A stretch of 64,000 nucleotides of DNA from NCBI GenBank assembly GCA_949825065.1, contig OX463863.1, positions 22,499,933 to 22,563,932 of the forward strand, given 5' to 3'. Positions within the stretch are counted from its first letter, which is position 1, and each line of letters opens with the position of its first letter. The notes below the pieces were generated by a model that had not been told where the DNA came from, searched no databases, and saw only the letters and a program-made list of their open reading frames with translations. Below are positions 32,335-43,149 of the stretch, in pieces. Made by a program: the position numbers and the translations under genes. This DNA is from Odontocerum albicorne (Eukaryota; Arthropoda; Insecta; Trichoptera; Odontoceridae).

Positions 32335-32600
32335 AGTGGACGTTTAAAGGACTGGGAGCGGGTGGCTCGGGACCGTGAGAGGTGGAGAGCTGTATGCTCT
32401 CGCGCTGGTGGCGTCTCAGCGGCCAGATGTATGAGAAACAGTCGGTGCGCTGCGAACATGCGTCAGCATGGCCGGGTGACTCAGCTGTGTCTACAAGTAT
32501 GTGACATCTGTGGGAAGCAATGTGTATCTAGGATAGGACTGTTTTCTCACAGATCACATGTTCGACGTGGAAGAGCAGTTCAAGACTGACGTTGGGAGTG
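32335..32600 (+). pseudogene. LINE C-terminal zinc-finger fragment
   Basis: 32350-32592 reads WERVARDRERWRAV, then VCDICGKQCVSRIGLFSHRS, HVRRGRAVQD and stop. A DR-x-WR helix followed by a CxxC...H C-terminal finger (SRIGLxSH) is typical of the end of certain non-LTR retrotransposon ORFs. Confidence 0.6.
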
Positions 32601-32658
32601 ATGAGGGGATCCTCGACCACAAGACCCGGCAACGACGACCAAAGACATTGTAATTTGT

Positions 32659-33182
32659 TTAACCTTTCCCTTCCTGTGCTAAATAAAACCGCGCGTTCCG
32701 GTGCTGTGTATTCAATACACATGTAAAAATGAGCGATTTAAAATCGGAAAAATAAGAATATTCATAGCCAATTGCTTAAATTAATAAAATTTTAATTCAA
32801 AAGTGATAATAATTGAAATTTAATTGCTGAAAACATGAAAAAAACATCGGCCGACGTTCACAAAACGGGCGAAGCGACCACCTCAAATGGATGCCCGAGA
32901 GCTACTGAGACCTGAGATGGACTAACACTGTGTATGTTATACCTCGAATGAAGAAACACAACTGCAAACTGAGATTCTATTTCTTGCGTTCCCATATATC
33001 GAAGTAGAGTGAGAGTGAGACGTGAATAGCGTCACTTCCTCACCCATAGCGGTTTTTAAGAATGAATATACCTACGTCACACACTGGCACACGTTTGATT
33101 GTATCGGTGAATTTATTCCCGATTTTCACAAAATATCTCTGATGTGGCCGATAAGTGCTAATTATTATTAATATTATTTATG
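32659..33182. mobile_element. TTAA MITE family 2, truncated copy
   Basis: TTAA at 32659-32662 followed by CCTTTCCCTTCCTGTGCT, colinear with 61321-61930 in the same orientation. It breaks off at 33182 before the right terminus. An insertion-like segment around 32905-32980 differs from the other copies. Confidence 0.8.
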
Positions 33183-33189
33183 GGTTCTA

Positions 33190-33625
33190 ATAGGTAGTAG
33201 GGCTACGATGGAGTATGCTTTGCTGGAAAGTATACTTCTACAAAATGTCGTAATGCGCCACGTTGCAATGTCACCAGTAACACTACTACCAAGTCCAACT
33301 CTCTAGTGTCCACGAGTTGTCTCTCAGGCCCCGCGAACCCCAGCCAATGTGACCACTGACATTTCCACCAGTGTCATAGCAGATAGAGAGTGGACGAATG
33401 GCGAGTTTCCAGCGTCATAAAACTGGATGCACCCAGCTAAAGGAAGGTAACCCCAACAGAAAATCTTCTAGAGAAGGCAAGGGGAAACCACTCCCTCCCC
33501 AGGAAATCCCTCCCCAGGAAATCAATATGGAGAGAAAACTCTCAGGTGATAGTCAACGTTGGGGGGACTTGACACTAAGAAGACACTAAGAAGACACTAA
33601 GAAGACACTAAGAAGAAGAAGATGA
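33190..33625 (+). pseudogene. Fragment with LINE B 3' tail
   Basis: The end 33535-33622 reads ENSQVIVNVGGT and stop, then a 12-bp repeat GACACTAAGAAG x4. The same VNVGGT terminus ends the LINE B copy at 34967-35578 (YSQVIVNVGGT) and, as ANVGGT, at 53.3 kb. The upstream 300 bp are not recognised. Confidence 0.5.
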
Positions 33626-34185
33626 ATATTCATTGAGAGTCCTTTATTGCTGCTTGCCACACTGATTTTATTCACGAGTCTTCGCAGGATTTCCATATTA
33701 TCTGCCAGGATGACATTACCATCAGCATATTGCATGTTATTAATTATCAGTTGTAGTGGAACGATCGGTGAATATGCCCTCAGTTCTAGAGGCGCAGCAG
33801 ACTGGAGGATTTCATGTTGGGGCCAGCTCCATTACCAGGCACACACTCCTGTCTTCCTTGTTGTCACAACGGTGAACATGTTGTGTCTTCCAGGGTTATA
33901 TTCCCATTAAATTAAAATTTCATCTCTCCATGGTACCACATTCCAGTGTAAAGCCAGCAGAGGAGAGGTTCCTCCTAAGGTCAACTCTTATCCAAGTATG
34001 ATTGAATCCAATTATCTTTCGAGTAATATACAATCTATTGATTGTATTCTTCATCTATTCCTGTATATTTTTCCATGCTGGATTTGGTTTGTTAGTTTGT
34101 AGCTGTCTGTTTCCGTCCTTCATATTTTGTTTTAATTTTTTTTATGGTGATGTCTTTTGTCTGGATTTTTTACAATTTGATTTAA
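33626..34185. other. Non-coding, nothing recognised
   Basis: Contains an 87-codon frame at 33647-33910 with no recognisable domain. Confidence 0.4.
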
Positions 34186-34702
34186 ACCTCGGCCACACAG
34201 GTAAGAGCCTCGCTTGGTGCTTAGAGCTACGCTGCGAGCTAGGCGACAAATCCCAGTGAACCAACGCACCGCATACTATCACAATGGCCACACTGCACGG
34301 TTCACGCCACACTACATGACGATAAGCCACCGAGTGAATCTTCTAACGAACAGACATGTTAGTTAATTTTATTGTGTCACCGAGTGATTTTACAAGATGA
34401 CGGAAGTTTTAATAACAGCTGCGTATAAAAGGGAGCCTTTGTTGTGGAACCCATCGAGCAAATTATACAAAAATATACCTGTAATAAAATCACTTTAGAA
34501 TAAACTTGCACAGAAAGTAAATAAAGATAAGGTAAGTTGTAATGGAATTGGTAAGTTTTGAGAGTGGCATCGTTTGTTGACTTAACCGCTCCCAAATGTC
34601 AAATGACTTTGTGCGAAGCACTTTGGTGTGGTCAGGCATGAAGTCACCTAGTCGATTAGTCACATAGCACCTAGCGAAGCACTTTGGTGTGGCCTTAGCC
34701 TT
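34186..34702. mobile_element. Candidate TIR element, about 510 bp
   Basis: The left side begins CTCGGCCACACAGG and the right side ends GAAGCACTTTGGTGTGGCC, with GGCCACAC/GTGTGGCC inverted at the ends and GCGAAGCACTTTGGTGTGG repeated at 34614. No target duplication could be identified, so the boundaries are unsure. Confidence 0.3.
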
Positions 34703-34966
34703 GACGGTTGTATATTGGCGTCTTGAGACATTGAGTGTTGTGGGAACGTATTTGACTTATGCTTGTAGTATGCACATGTTCATTTTTGTCTACACGAATC
34801 TGTATTCCCCTTTCACACTGATGTCAAGTGACGGAAGGTTTGGTGCATTGCGGACTGTCCGCCTTTGGATGGCCCCGCATTGTATTGGTGATTCATATAG
34901 TTTTATATACTTGTTTCGTTTTCATTTATTTTTTAGTCTTACATTGAGCGGTGCTGATATACTATA
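34703..34966. other. Non-coding spacer
   Basis: A 92-codon frame has no recognisable domain. Confidence 0.35.
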
Positions 34967-35578
34967 GAGTGAAAAAAATTAAATACCTCGGAAGTACCCT
35001 AGTGGAAGACCTCGACCCAGAAACCTAAGTCAAGTGCAGAATTGAATCGTCTCGTGCGGCTTTTAATAAAATGAGAAGCGTATTCTGCGATGATAATCTA
35101 AACTTGAAACTTGGACAACGGTTAATCAAATGCTACGTTTGGTCAGTGTTATTGCATGGACCGTGGAATCATGGACCCTCAAAGTTGATAGTTTGAACTA
35201 ACTGGAAGCATTCGAAATGTGGATGCACCGGAGAATGCTACGGATACCCTGAATGGATATGGTCAGCAACATGAGGGTTCTTCAAAGAGCCAAAGTTGAT
35301 AGAGTTGCTGACTAATATTAAAATCCGAAAGGTGTCCTATTTGGGTCATGTACTTAGAGGAGCAAAATAGAAATTACTGCACCTGATCAACCAAGGCGAA
35401 ATAGAGGGTCGAAGAGGTGTTGGCAGGAGGCAAATCTCCTGACTCCGCAATATACGTGATTGGACTGACATAAGGGGTGTTGGAGATCTTTTTCGGGCTG
35501 CCGGGGACAAAGATGCTTACTCTCAGGTGATAGTCAACGTTGGGGGGACCTGACATGACACTGAGAAGAAGATATTTT
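34967..35578 (+). pseudogene. LINE B, 5'-truncated, degenerate
   Basis: Broken frames read VKKIKYLGSTLVEDLD, RAAFNKMRSVFCDDNL, KCYVWSVLLHG, KIRKVSYLGHVL, GRRGVGRRQIS-LRNIRDW and DKDAYSQVIVNVGGT, then stop and GACACTGAGAAGAAG. It has several stops and frameshifts. Same family as 52.87-53.35 kb. Confidence 0.85.
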
Positions 35579-35929
35579 TAGTATTTTTATAATCTATGAA
35601 GCACACACTACTGTTTTTTTAAATTATTATAAGCAGTGCCGCATTTGTAAAGACGGTATCCCTAGGCAATTTGCAACTTTTACCCGCCAATACGTAATTG
35701 AAAGAATGTTCACTCTTTCCGTTTCTGATGTCTTCGTACGATAATGTATTTCGTGCCACACAACACACCACTAAAGTTGACGATTAGCTTTCTCCTGAAA
35801 ATGCATCTACGATATCATTAATGTCCATATTCATTGTTATGTCTGATTCATTTGTAATATGACTAATGGTTTTAGACTGTTTTGTTTTAGTGTGCCGTTA
35901 GTTATGGTTGTGCTGTTTTGAACCGTTAG
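35579..35929. other. Non-coding, nothing recognised
   Basis: No frame or repeat found. Confidence 0.4.
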
Positions 35930-36220
35930 TTAACGTGTTCCTCGCGGGAAGCACAAACGCCTGTGATCTGATCTGTAGCATTCCTTTGTGTATTTTACGT
36001 AATGTTTAGTTTATCTCCTTTATTTAATGAGTCTCCTTAAGAGTAACGACTATTATTTATTATCAGAAAATTACTTGAATGTCATGTTTACTTGGTGGTG
36101 TAATCAAATATCAGTGGTTCTAAACAAAATACGCGTTTAAACTTAGAAATTAAAAAACGCAGAAATTGTGCCGCTCACAGGATTCGTGGAATTTGATTTT
36201 TAACGCGGTGTACAGGTTAA
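35930..36220. mobile_element. TTAA MITE family 3, deleted copy 3 (283 bp)
   Basis: Both termini and TTAA flanks are present (CGTGTTCCTCGCGGG left; CCTGTACACCGCG inward from right). The interior jumps from GCCTGTGATCTG directly to TGTAGCATTCCTTTG, removing about 290 bp relative to copies 1 and 2. Confidence 0.88.
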
Positions 36221-36365
36221 TGGTGTGCATAAAAAAAAAAAACAGTTCCTACTGTTAAGTTAATTACCAGTTAGCTAAGCTGTAACATTGAACAGTCCTG
36301 GTTATCATTAGATTTTAAATATGAACTAAAGTAAACGCATTTCTCCAAAAAGCATTCATCTAAAC

Positions 36366-37014
36366 CAAAATTCCCAAAGTGGTCTATATGGACCCCCGAG
36401 GGTCGATTCCGACTTGCAGGGGGTCTATGTCAGCGAGAAAAGAAAATGGGGGTGCACGAGATGTTAATGGGGGTCCACGTTAGCGGATCCCATTTAGGCA
36501 GATCATCATCAATATTTAGGCGTTCCGTAAATGTCTTATTACACCTAATACCGATTGTGTGTACATAATACTTATAGTAGACATAGAAAATACTTATAAT
36601 AAAGAAATCGAATGAAACTCACTGAACGTGGAGTTCACCTCACTAATTTGAAGCCAAATATTGAACCATTGCTATCAGAGCAGGTTCAGGTTCATCCCTC
36701 TCATTAACAGTATTATTTGTGTATTCATTTTACTGAGTTTTGATTTGTTTCGTTCCAAAGCTAAATATTTACTTGCGTTTTGTGTCTTTTCAATAAAGGT
36801 ATGAATAAAAATTGTACATGTTTTCGTTTCTTTACAATTGTCCACTCTACACAAAAACCTTATCAAGGTGAACAGCACAGCACTGTGTCAGCTGTCAAAA
36901 ACACATTTGAAGTTAATAAGTTTAGGAAAATTCAATATTAGGCAGGCAGGGGGTCTACGGAAAACAAAAAAACTGCCAAGTAGTCTACGGGGTGAAAAAG
37001 TTTCGGAAACTATG
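36366..37014. mobile_element. hAT-like MITE, first of an adjacent pair
   Basis: Starts CAAAATTCCCAAAGTGGTC and ends GAAAAAGTTTCGGAAACTATG, imperfect inverted termini of the TTCCCAAAG hAT type. The octamer ATCTAAAC precedes it (36358-36365) and ATCTTAAC follows it (37015-37022). Confidence 0.7.
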
Positions 37015-37022
37015 ATCTTAAC

Positions 37023-37550
37023 CAAGAGTTCCCAAAGTGGTCAATATCAACCCCCTGGGGACCATTTGATTTTTCTAAGGGTCGATAGTTTAAATTAAAA
37101 AAAAATGGGGGTCGACAACAGCAAAAATAGACCCCCTTATTACTGCTATTTGTTTGTTACTTCAAAATATCTACGATTCCAACAGGTAACTAATTAAGAA
37201 TATTTGTTAATATTTGTACTTATTTTGAATTTAAATATTTAATTCATAAATGTCAAAAATAAAAAAAACCTTGTGCCTGTATATTTTTATTTAAATTTTC
37301 ATCAGCGCATATTTGAATATTAAATGTTGCGCAAGATAATGCAATGCATAATCCGTAGTCCTTTTATCTTTTTCAATCCTTAATTACGAGTGACTAAAAT
37401 GAAAAGATTGTTATCTAGTGAAATATTTAATATCGAGTACTGTACAAACTTATTAATTAGAGTAAGTAAAGTAAATGACTAGGTGGTCGACGGTTTTAAA
37501 TGTTTTTTTGATAAAGGGGTCTGCGCCCGAAAAAAGCTTGTGAACTCTTG
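37023..37550. mobile_element. hAT-like MITE, second of an adjacent pair
   Basis: Termini CAAGAGTTC / GAACTCTTG with ATCTTAAC on the left and ATCTAAAC on the right (37551-37558), a 7/8-match 8-bp target duplication. Near 37380 it holds the un-inserted TTAA site (CAATCCTTAATTACGAG) that is filled by MITE family 3 in the 13-kb relative. Confidence 0.82.
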
Positions 37551-37558
37551 ATCTAAAC

Positions 37559-37860
37559 CTTTCTTGTACATTATTATAACCAATTTATGAATCTCTGAGC
37601 ACCCCCTTTGGCTCGGTCCCCCCTAGGCAATTGCCTAGGTTTGCCTATTAAAAAATGCGGCTTTGCTCTTCTTTTTGTGACACAGAGATTTGACACCCAC
37701 TATAAGTGATATGCTATCTTCATTGCTCTGTGTTCTTGACATGTATTCAAGTTATTCGATGTTATGGGCTATTCTTGTATGTGTTTGTTTGGATGGAGCA
37801 TTTTACTGCCTGACATTAAGCCTACCAGATTGTTATACAATGAAGTGTTAAATAAATAAA
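37559..37860. other. Non-coding spacer
   Basis: Nothing recognised; AT-rich at the right end, where a mariner inserted. Confidence 0.4.
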
Positions 37861-37862
37861 TA

Positions 37863-38778
37863 CTACCTTGATCAAAAAGTTTTAGGACCGGCCACCGTGT
37901 GGCGCTGTCAGTCACCCGATTGGAATTCTTTTTCTTTTTGTTAGGTGACCACATCTATCATTGACACTTCCCTCCAAATTTCAGCGTCATAGCTTGACAT
38001 TTGTAAAAGTTACGCTGTACTGAGTACATCTACCTTTGTGCGTGTTTTCGATTTTTTACAAGTTTGAAAATGGCATCAACGAGTTTGCATTAAATTTTGT
38101 GTGAAAAATGGATTTAACGGTCCGCAGACCTTGGAAATGTTGGAGAAGTGTTTTTTGGTGGCACGAACGCTTCAGAAGTGATTGTGAGTCGGTCGAGGAT
38201 GACAAACGCAGTGGCAGTCGAAAACCGATGAAAACATCGATAAAATCAAAGAAATGTTGGCCGAAAACCGCAATTGACCATCAGAGAGCTGGCAGAGGAC
38301 TTGAACATCGCTTATGGATCCGCTTAAGACATTTTGGTTAGTGATTTGGACCTCAGACGTGTCGCTGCAAAACTGGTTCCGAAAGACCTCAATTTCACGC
38401 AAAAAAAGGACCGTGTTGAAATCGCAAAAGACATGATTTCCATGAGTTTTTGAGCAAAAACAACACGACTACTATCAAGCAGCCTTCGAATTCACCTGAT
38501 CTGGCTCCCTGCGACTTTTTCCTGTTCAACCGACTTAAAAAACCGCTTCGCGGAACGCGTTACAGCACCCGAGAGGATATCATGAAAAAATCGAAGACGG
38601 CTCTGATGGACATACCGAAAATTGAGTACCAGCGGTGTTTCGAGGGTTGGATCAAGCGCCGGCGTAAGTGCGTTGCAGTCGATGGGGAGTACTTTGAAGG
38701 GTACCATATCGATTTTGATGAATAAACTTGTATTTTCGATTTTATGAATAAAGTCCTAAAACTTTTTGATCAAGGTAG
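37863..38778 (+). pseudogene. mariner-like element, internally deleted (916 bp)
   Basis: Inverted repeats CTACCTTGATCAAAAAGTTT and its complement, TA on both sides (37861-37862, 38779-38780). The transposase is broken: N-terminal SVEDDKRSGSRKP at about 38190, frameshifted middle, then SNSPDLAPCDFFLFNRLKK and CVAVDGEYFEGYHIDFDE to a stop at 38723-38725. The first two catalytic Asp regions are missing. Confidence 0.9.
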
Positions 38779-38780
38779 TA

Positions 38781-39045
38781 CTATAGGACTTTATTTTATA
38801 TTTCTTCTTCAGCATTTGGTCTTCACAGGCAGTGTGTCTTCTCCAACTAGACGATAGTGTCCGGTGTTATGTTGTTTAGCTATAGGCCAATGCCAAGGTT
38901 TGCCTATTAACAAACACAGCTCTGGTAAGGTATTATACTATATAAATAAATAATCACAAGGTAAGAGGACTTAATTAATTTCTAGATACAGTTTGAGTGC
39001 AAGAGAGACATTGTGTATAATGGTTTTGTAATTCTGACATTGGTC
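38781..39045. other. Non-coding spacer
   Basis: Nothing recognised. Confidence 0.35.
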
Positions 39046-39985
39046 TATACTAAAGAAAATGTAGCATGGACGTTTCATAAGTTTGCTCCAATACAACCTT
39101 GTAACGACGTTCAGTAATTTTAATTATTTTATCAACTTTAATATAAGCCTCGATTCTAATAAATAGCGAGTTATTTAGGTAAATACATTACATAAAACTA
39201 ACAATAATTACAAATTAATACATCTTGTTACAAATTAGCAAAAATATGGCAGTTTGTTAAAATCAAACAATATTTGGCGACTTTCATCAAAAGTCGCTAC
39301 GTTAGTCCGCATTGGCTAGGGATGGGGTATACGATAATTGGATTTTTGATTTTTTTATACATAAAATTAAATGTTTGTAATTATAGTTAGGAAAATGTAG
39401 GATGAGTCCTGTGACAGCTCACAAATTTCCCCCAATACAACCTTATGTAATGTATTTACCTAACTAACTTGCTATTTATTAGAATCGAGGCTTATATTAA
39501 AATTGATAAAATAATTAAAATTACTGAACATCGTTACAAGGTTGTATTGGGGCAAATTTGTGAGCTGTCGCAGGACTCGTCCTACATTTTCTTAACTATA
39601 GTATTAATTCATAGTGGATCTTGGCCTATTTAAAGATACAGATAGATACAAATCATATCATGGATCATGGATCTTGGCCTATTTTAAGATAATGGATCTT
39701 GGCCTATTTTAAGATACATCATGGATCTTGGCCTATTTTAAGATACAATCATGGATCTTGGCCTATTTTAAGATACAGATAGATACAAATCATACAATAC
39801 ATTAGAAATTCAGTATAATGAAAATTAGGAATTAAAACGTCAGTTTAGAGAAAAACAATTCTTTGATTTATAAAAAAAAACTATTCGATTTGCAAAAAAA
39901 AACTGATTTTACCCCATCCGTTTGAGACCTGACATTTCAAACGTCACAGGTACCGTGCTACATAATAAATGTAAGTATAATAAAT
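39046..39985. mobile_element. Composite TIR element with nested MITE and 26-bp repeats
   Basis: Left end TATACTAAAGAAAATGTAGC; the interior is colinear with the reverse complement of 53495-53945. The right end (ACGTCACAGGTACCGTGCTAC) is an inverted relative of the left. Between about 39600 and 39790 the block CATGGATCTTGGCCTATTTT is repeated about 5 times; the 53.5-kb copy has one. Boundaries are approximate. Confidence 0.65.
39382..39600. mobile_element. TA-flanked MITE (215 bp) with long inverted repeats
   Basis: Inverted arms of about 65 bp start TAGTTAGGAAAATGTAGGA, and TA lies on each side. The paralogous site near 53.60 kb lacks the insert and has one TA between identical flanks (TTGTAATTAGTATTAATTC in the same orientation). 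Non-coding; a longer relative is at 45098-45773. Confidence 0.9.
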
Positions 39986-40007
39986 GTTAAAGGGTTAGCC
40001 TTTATAT

Positions 40008-40910
40008 TTAATCAATAGACAAACAGTTATAGTCTAGATTTTCATGACGTATAAAATAACATTGTTTTTTACACAGAGCCATATTACACTCGAGACACAT
40101 GACTCTTGTCATTTTCCTTCTGTTCGATTCGCTGCAAACTTTACATCGACGGAAAGGCTTTTTGCATTTCTTGGTCGAAGGAACGGCCCTCGGCAAATGT
40201 TTTATAAGTTTTTCTTTCAACGCATTTTTCAAATTGATAGTCTCGACCGAATTACGAGAATCCGAACTGCTGTCTGAGAAATAATCACCTAAATTTATTT
40301 CATCGACATTGTCTAACGTAACAGCTTTCCATATCTTACTCTCCATATTATATTCTCCCCGTTCTTCGGCATCTTGCCCCTCGTCTTTTACGACTGTACG
40401 AGAATTCGTAGCTTCGTTTAAATCTGTACCAAGCTCGTTTTCTTTCACGCCAACCATCTTGATGTTAACGACTCTATCGACATTAGTTACATCACAATCG
40501 TTATCAGCTTCGTTCACTTTCATCACTTTAAAAGCTGATTGTGATTGTATCTCCGCTTTTCTCTTTAAATTCACAACTAAAAGATCTTTTCCGTCTTCAT
40601 TTTTAAGTTCATTTTCACACGACACATCCAATATCACATCTTTATCATCAGTAATTAAATTGATATTCGTATCCTCGCAAATTTTCGAATCTCTCATATC
40701 AAGTCCTGTTCTCAACACAACATCTTCCTGAATATTTATTTTACCTTCCAATAATAAATCATCCCCTATTCCTAAGTCAGTTCTCGTAACTTTGGCACAC
40801 GTCTCAATATTTCTCCAATCAATCTTCCTCTTCGAAGTAAAACACTTTTTCTTATCGACATCTTGTATATCGATTCTACCAAATTCTTCAACAAAATCAT
40901 CTCTTTTCAT
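40008..40910 (-). CDS. Acidic protein with piggyBac-type C-terminal cysteine-rich domain
   Basis: Intact 300-codon frame, start ATG in context AAGATGA, no splice site needed. Residues 1-240 are charged and acidic with no known domain (for example INLGDYFSDSSSDSRNS at about 205-222), followed by a basic linker KKCKKPFRR. Residues 256-296 show C-x2-C-x12-C-x2-C-x4-C-x3-C-x4-H-x6-C (RRCKVCSESNRR, VMCLECNMALCKKQC), the cysteine-rich zinc domain that ends piggyBac transposases and binds element-end DNA. The DDE catalytic domain is absent. A domesticated transposase tail or a chimeric nuclear regulator is the best guess; a one-exon gene prediction artefact is less likely given its length and composition. 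Last-exon status (a hidden 5' exon) cannot be excluded. Confidence 0.72.
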   Translation of the reverse strand: MKRDDFVEEFGRIDIQDVDKKKCFTSKRKIDWRNIETCAKVTRTDLGIGDDLLLEGKINIQEDVVLRTGLDMRDSKICEDTNINLITDDKDVILDVSCENELKNEDGKDLLVVNLKRKAEIQSQSAFKVMKVNEADNDCDVTNVDRVVNIKMVGVKENELGTDLNEATNSRTVVKDEGQDAEERGEYNMESKIWKAVTLDNVDEINLGDYFSDSSSDSRNSVETINLKNALKEKLIKHLPRAVPSTKKCKKPFRRCKVCSESNRRKMTRVMCLECNMALCKKQCYFIRHENLDYNCLSID

Positions 40911-41015
40911 CTTCGTTAATTTAATTTAACGTGGCTTTTAAAAAATTACACGTTGACCTTAATTATTTCTTAACACATTACATCAATACATGCTGTGATG
41001 AGAAATTTTGCAAAA

Positions 41016-41340
41016 ACACAAGCATGCTATCAACAGAACAAGCCTGGCAATAACACAAATATACTATCAACAGAACACGCCTGGCAAAAACACAAACATA
41101 GTATCAACAGAACACGCCTGGCAATAACACAAATATACTATCAACAGAACACGCCTGGCAATAACACAAGCATACTATCAACAGAACACGCCTGGCAATA
41201 ACACAAGCATACTATCAACAGAACACGCCTGGCAATAACACAAGCATACTATCAACAGAACACACCTGGCAATAACACAAACATGCTATCAACAGAACAC
41301 GCCTGGCATAAAGACAAACATACTATCAACAGAACGTGTC
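41016..41340. repeat. 37-bp minisatellite, about 9 copies
   Basis: Unit GCATACTATCAACAGAACAC + GCCTGGCAATAACACAA, 37 bp. It lies about 100 bp upstream of the piggyBac-tail ORF. Confidence 0.95.
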
Positions 41341-41561
41341 TTGGACACTGGGCATACGTTTGTACGAAGATGTGAGGTGTATCCTCGGTACTGAATGTGT
41401 CGACTAATAACATATCTTCATCTCGAAGTATCGTCTCCTATCGGAGGTTGGCCACCATCACGGCAATCCTTCTCCTGTTCCCTGCAGTCTGCAACACCTT
41501 AAGTAAAACTGCAAACAAACAAAATATGGCTGTGTTCTTCTTATCGTGATAATTGTACTAA
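41341..41561. other. Non-coding spacer
   Basis: Nothing recognised. Confidence 0.4.
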
Positions 41562-42103
41562 ATTATTTCTGCCACTTGAGAGAGCACAGCACTGTCCATG
41601 CCACGAATCAAGTCCTCTTAAGTGAAAGACACTACAGGATTATTTCTGCCACTTGAGAGAGCACAGCACTGTCCATGCCACGAATCAAGTCCTCTAAAGT
41701 GAAAGACACTACAGGATTATTTCTGCCACTTGAGAGAGCACAGCACTGTCCATGCCACGAATCAAGTCCTCTTCAGTGAAAGACACTACAGGATTATTTC
41801 TGCCACTTGAGAGAGCACAGCACTGTCCATGCCACGAATCAAGTCCTCTTCAGTGAAAGACACTACAGGATTATTTCTGCCACTTGAGAGAGCACAGCAC
41901 TGTCCATGCCACCAATCAAGTCCTCTTCAGTGAAAGACACTACAGGATTATTTCTGCCACCGAAGAGAGCACAGCACTGTCCATGCCACCAATCAAGTCC
42001 TCTTCAGTGAAAGACACTACAGGATTATTTCTGCCACCGAAGAGAGCACAGCACTGTCCATGCCACCAATCAAGTCCTCTTCAGTGAAAGACACTACAGG
42101 ATT
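41562..42103. repeat. 77-bp minisatellite, 7 copies
   Basis: Unit ATTATTTCTGCCACTTGAGA...GAAAGACACTACAGG, 77 bp. The last copies carry the variants CCACCGAAGAG and CCACCAATC, so the array shows ordered drift. No credible ORF. Confidence 0.95.
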
Positions 42104-43149
42104 CTCGACGAATACTGCAGCAAGTGGCGCGTGAACTCCTCACCGCAAATCTCTATCGGTAACAATACATCTTTAACAAACTAAAGTATTTGTACGATGT
42201 AAAGTTGTGTTCACAGATAAAATTGTCTGATGAAGATTAAAACAATACATTAAACTGCTCCTAGACTGAAGATCCATGTTGACTCGTTTTCTTGGACTTA
42301 GATTGATGAAATAATGATATTCTGTCGAAATTTACTCGTCGGGCACACTCTCATATATGTAGTACTGAGATTATTAAGAAATTCATCATAATTTCTGGTT
42401 CAACATCTCTATACTTGAGAGTGCTGAGAGTCTGAGTGGACTAAAATAACCTTGAAGTGACTTTGATGACCAGTTGCCTTTCGATTATTTTGCAAATATC
42501 AATATAAATCACTTAACTGATAAACCCGAAGCACATACACATATTTGCACAAGAATTTTCTTATTGTGATCAATATCATTCCTTGTCTTATCTTCAGTTA
42601 AAACATTTATTATATTGAGACTTCATTTCAATATGTTTTAATCCACGATCCGTCCAATCAATTGAACACTGCGCATTAACGTTCTCAGCTGGTTATTCGA
42701 GTATTCATTTGCTTCCACTGTATATAGATTAATTCCACAACTATTTACTGTCAATATATTGTTTGGAAGATTTACAAAATCTATGTTTGAATTAAAATCA
42801 ACGTTTTCTTAATTAGTCGATATCCGTATTCGTTATTGTATATGATAAATAGCCACCATTGACCACTCTCACTTTCAAATAATAGCCGTGACCATAGATT
42901 ACATCGGATATGTCACTATTTATTCAAAGACGAAATCAGATTGCTTCTTTTCTTATCATGGAATGATGACCGTGAACTCCTATATATGTATAATATATCC
43001 CCAATAAGGCTTGCTATATAACATTTTTTTATTAACTAACAATTCATGGCAAGAAAATATAATCGTTCTTACTAGGTTCGTACTTTTTTTCTGATTATAT
43101 TAGATAATTTATTGCTATTTGGGTAAGAGCACCCTTGAATAATGTTTAT
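42104..43149. other. Non-coding, nothing recognised
   Basis: About 1 kb of AT-rich sequence without a frame above about 60 codons. A short (TTTA)n run lies at about 43145-43165. Confidence 0.5.

Noticed and set aside
321..42103. Regular direct repeats resembling CRISPR arrays
   Set aside because: They are head-to-tail minisatellites without unique spacers, in an animal genome, and no cas genes are present.
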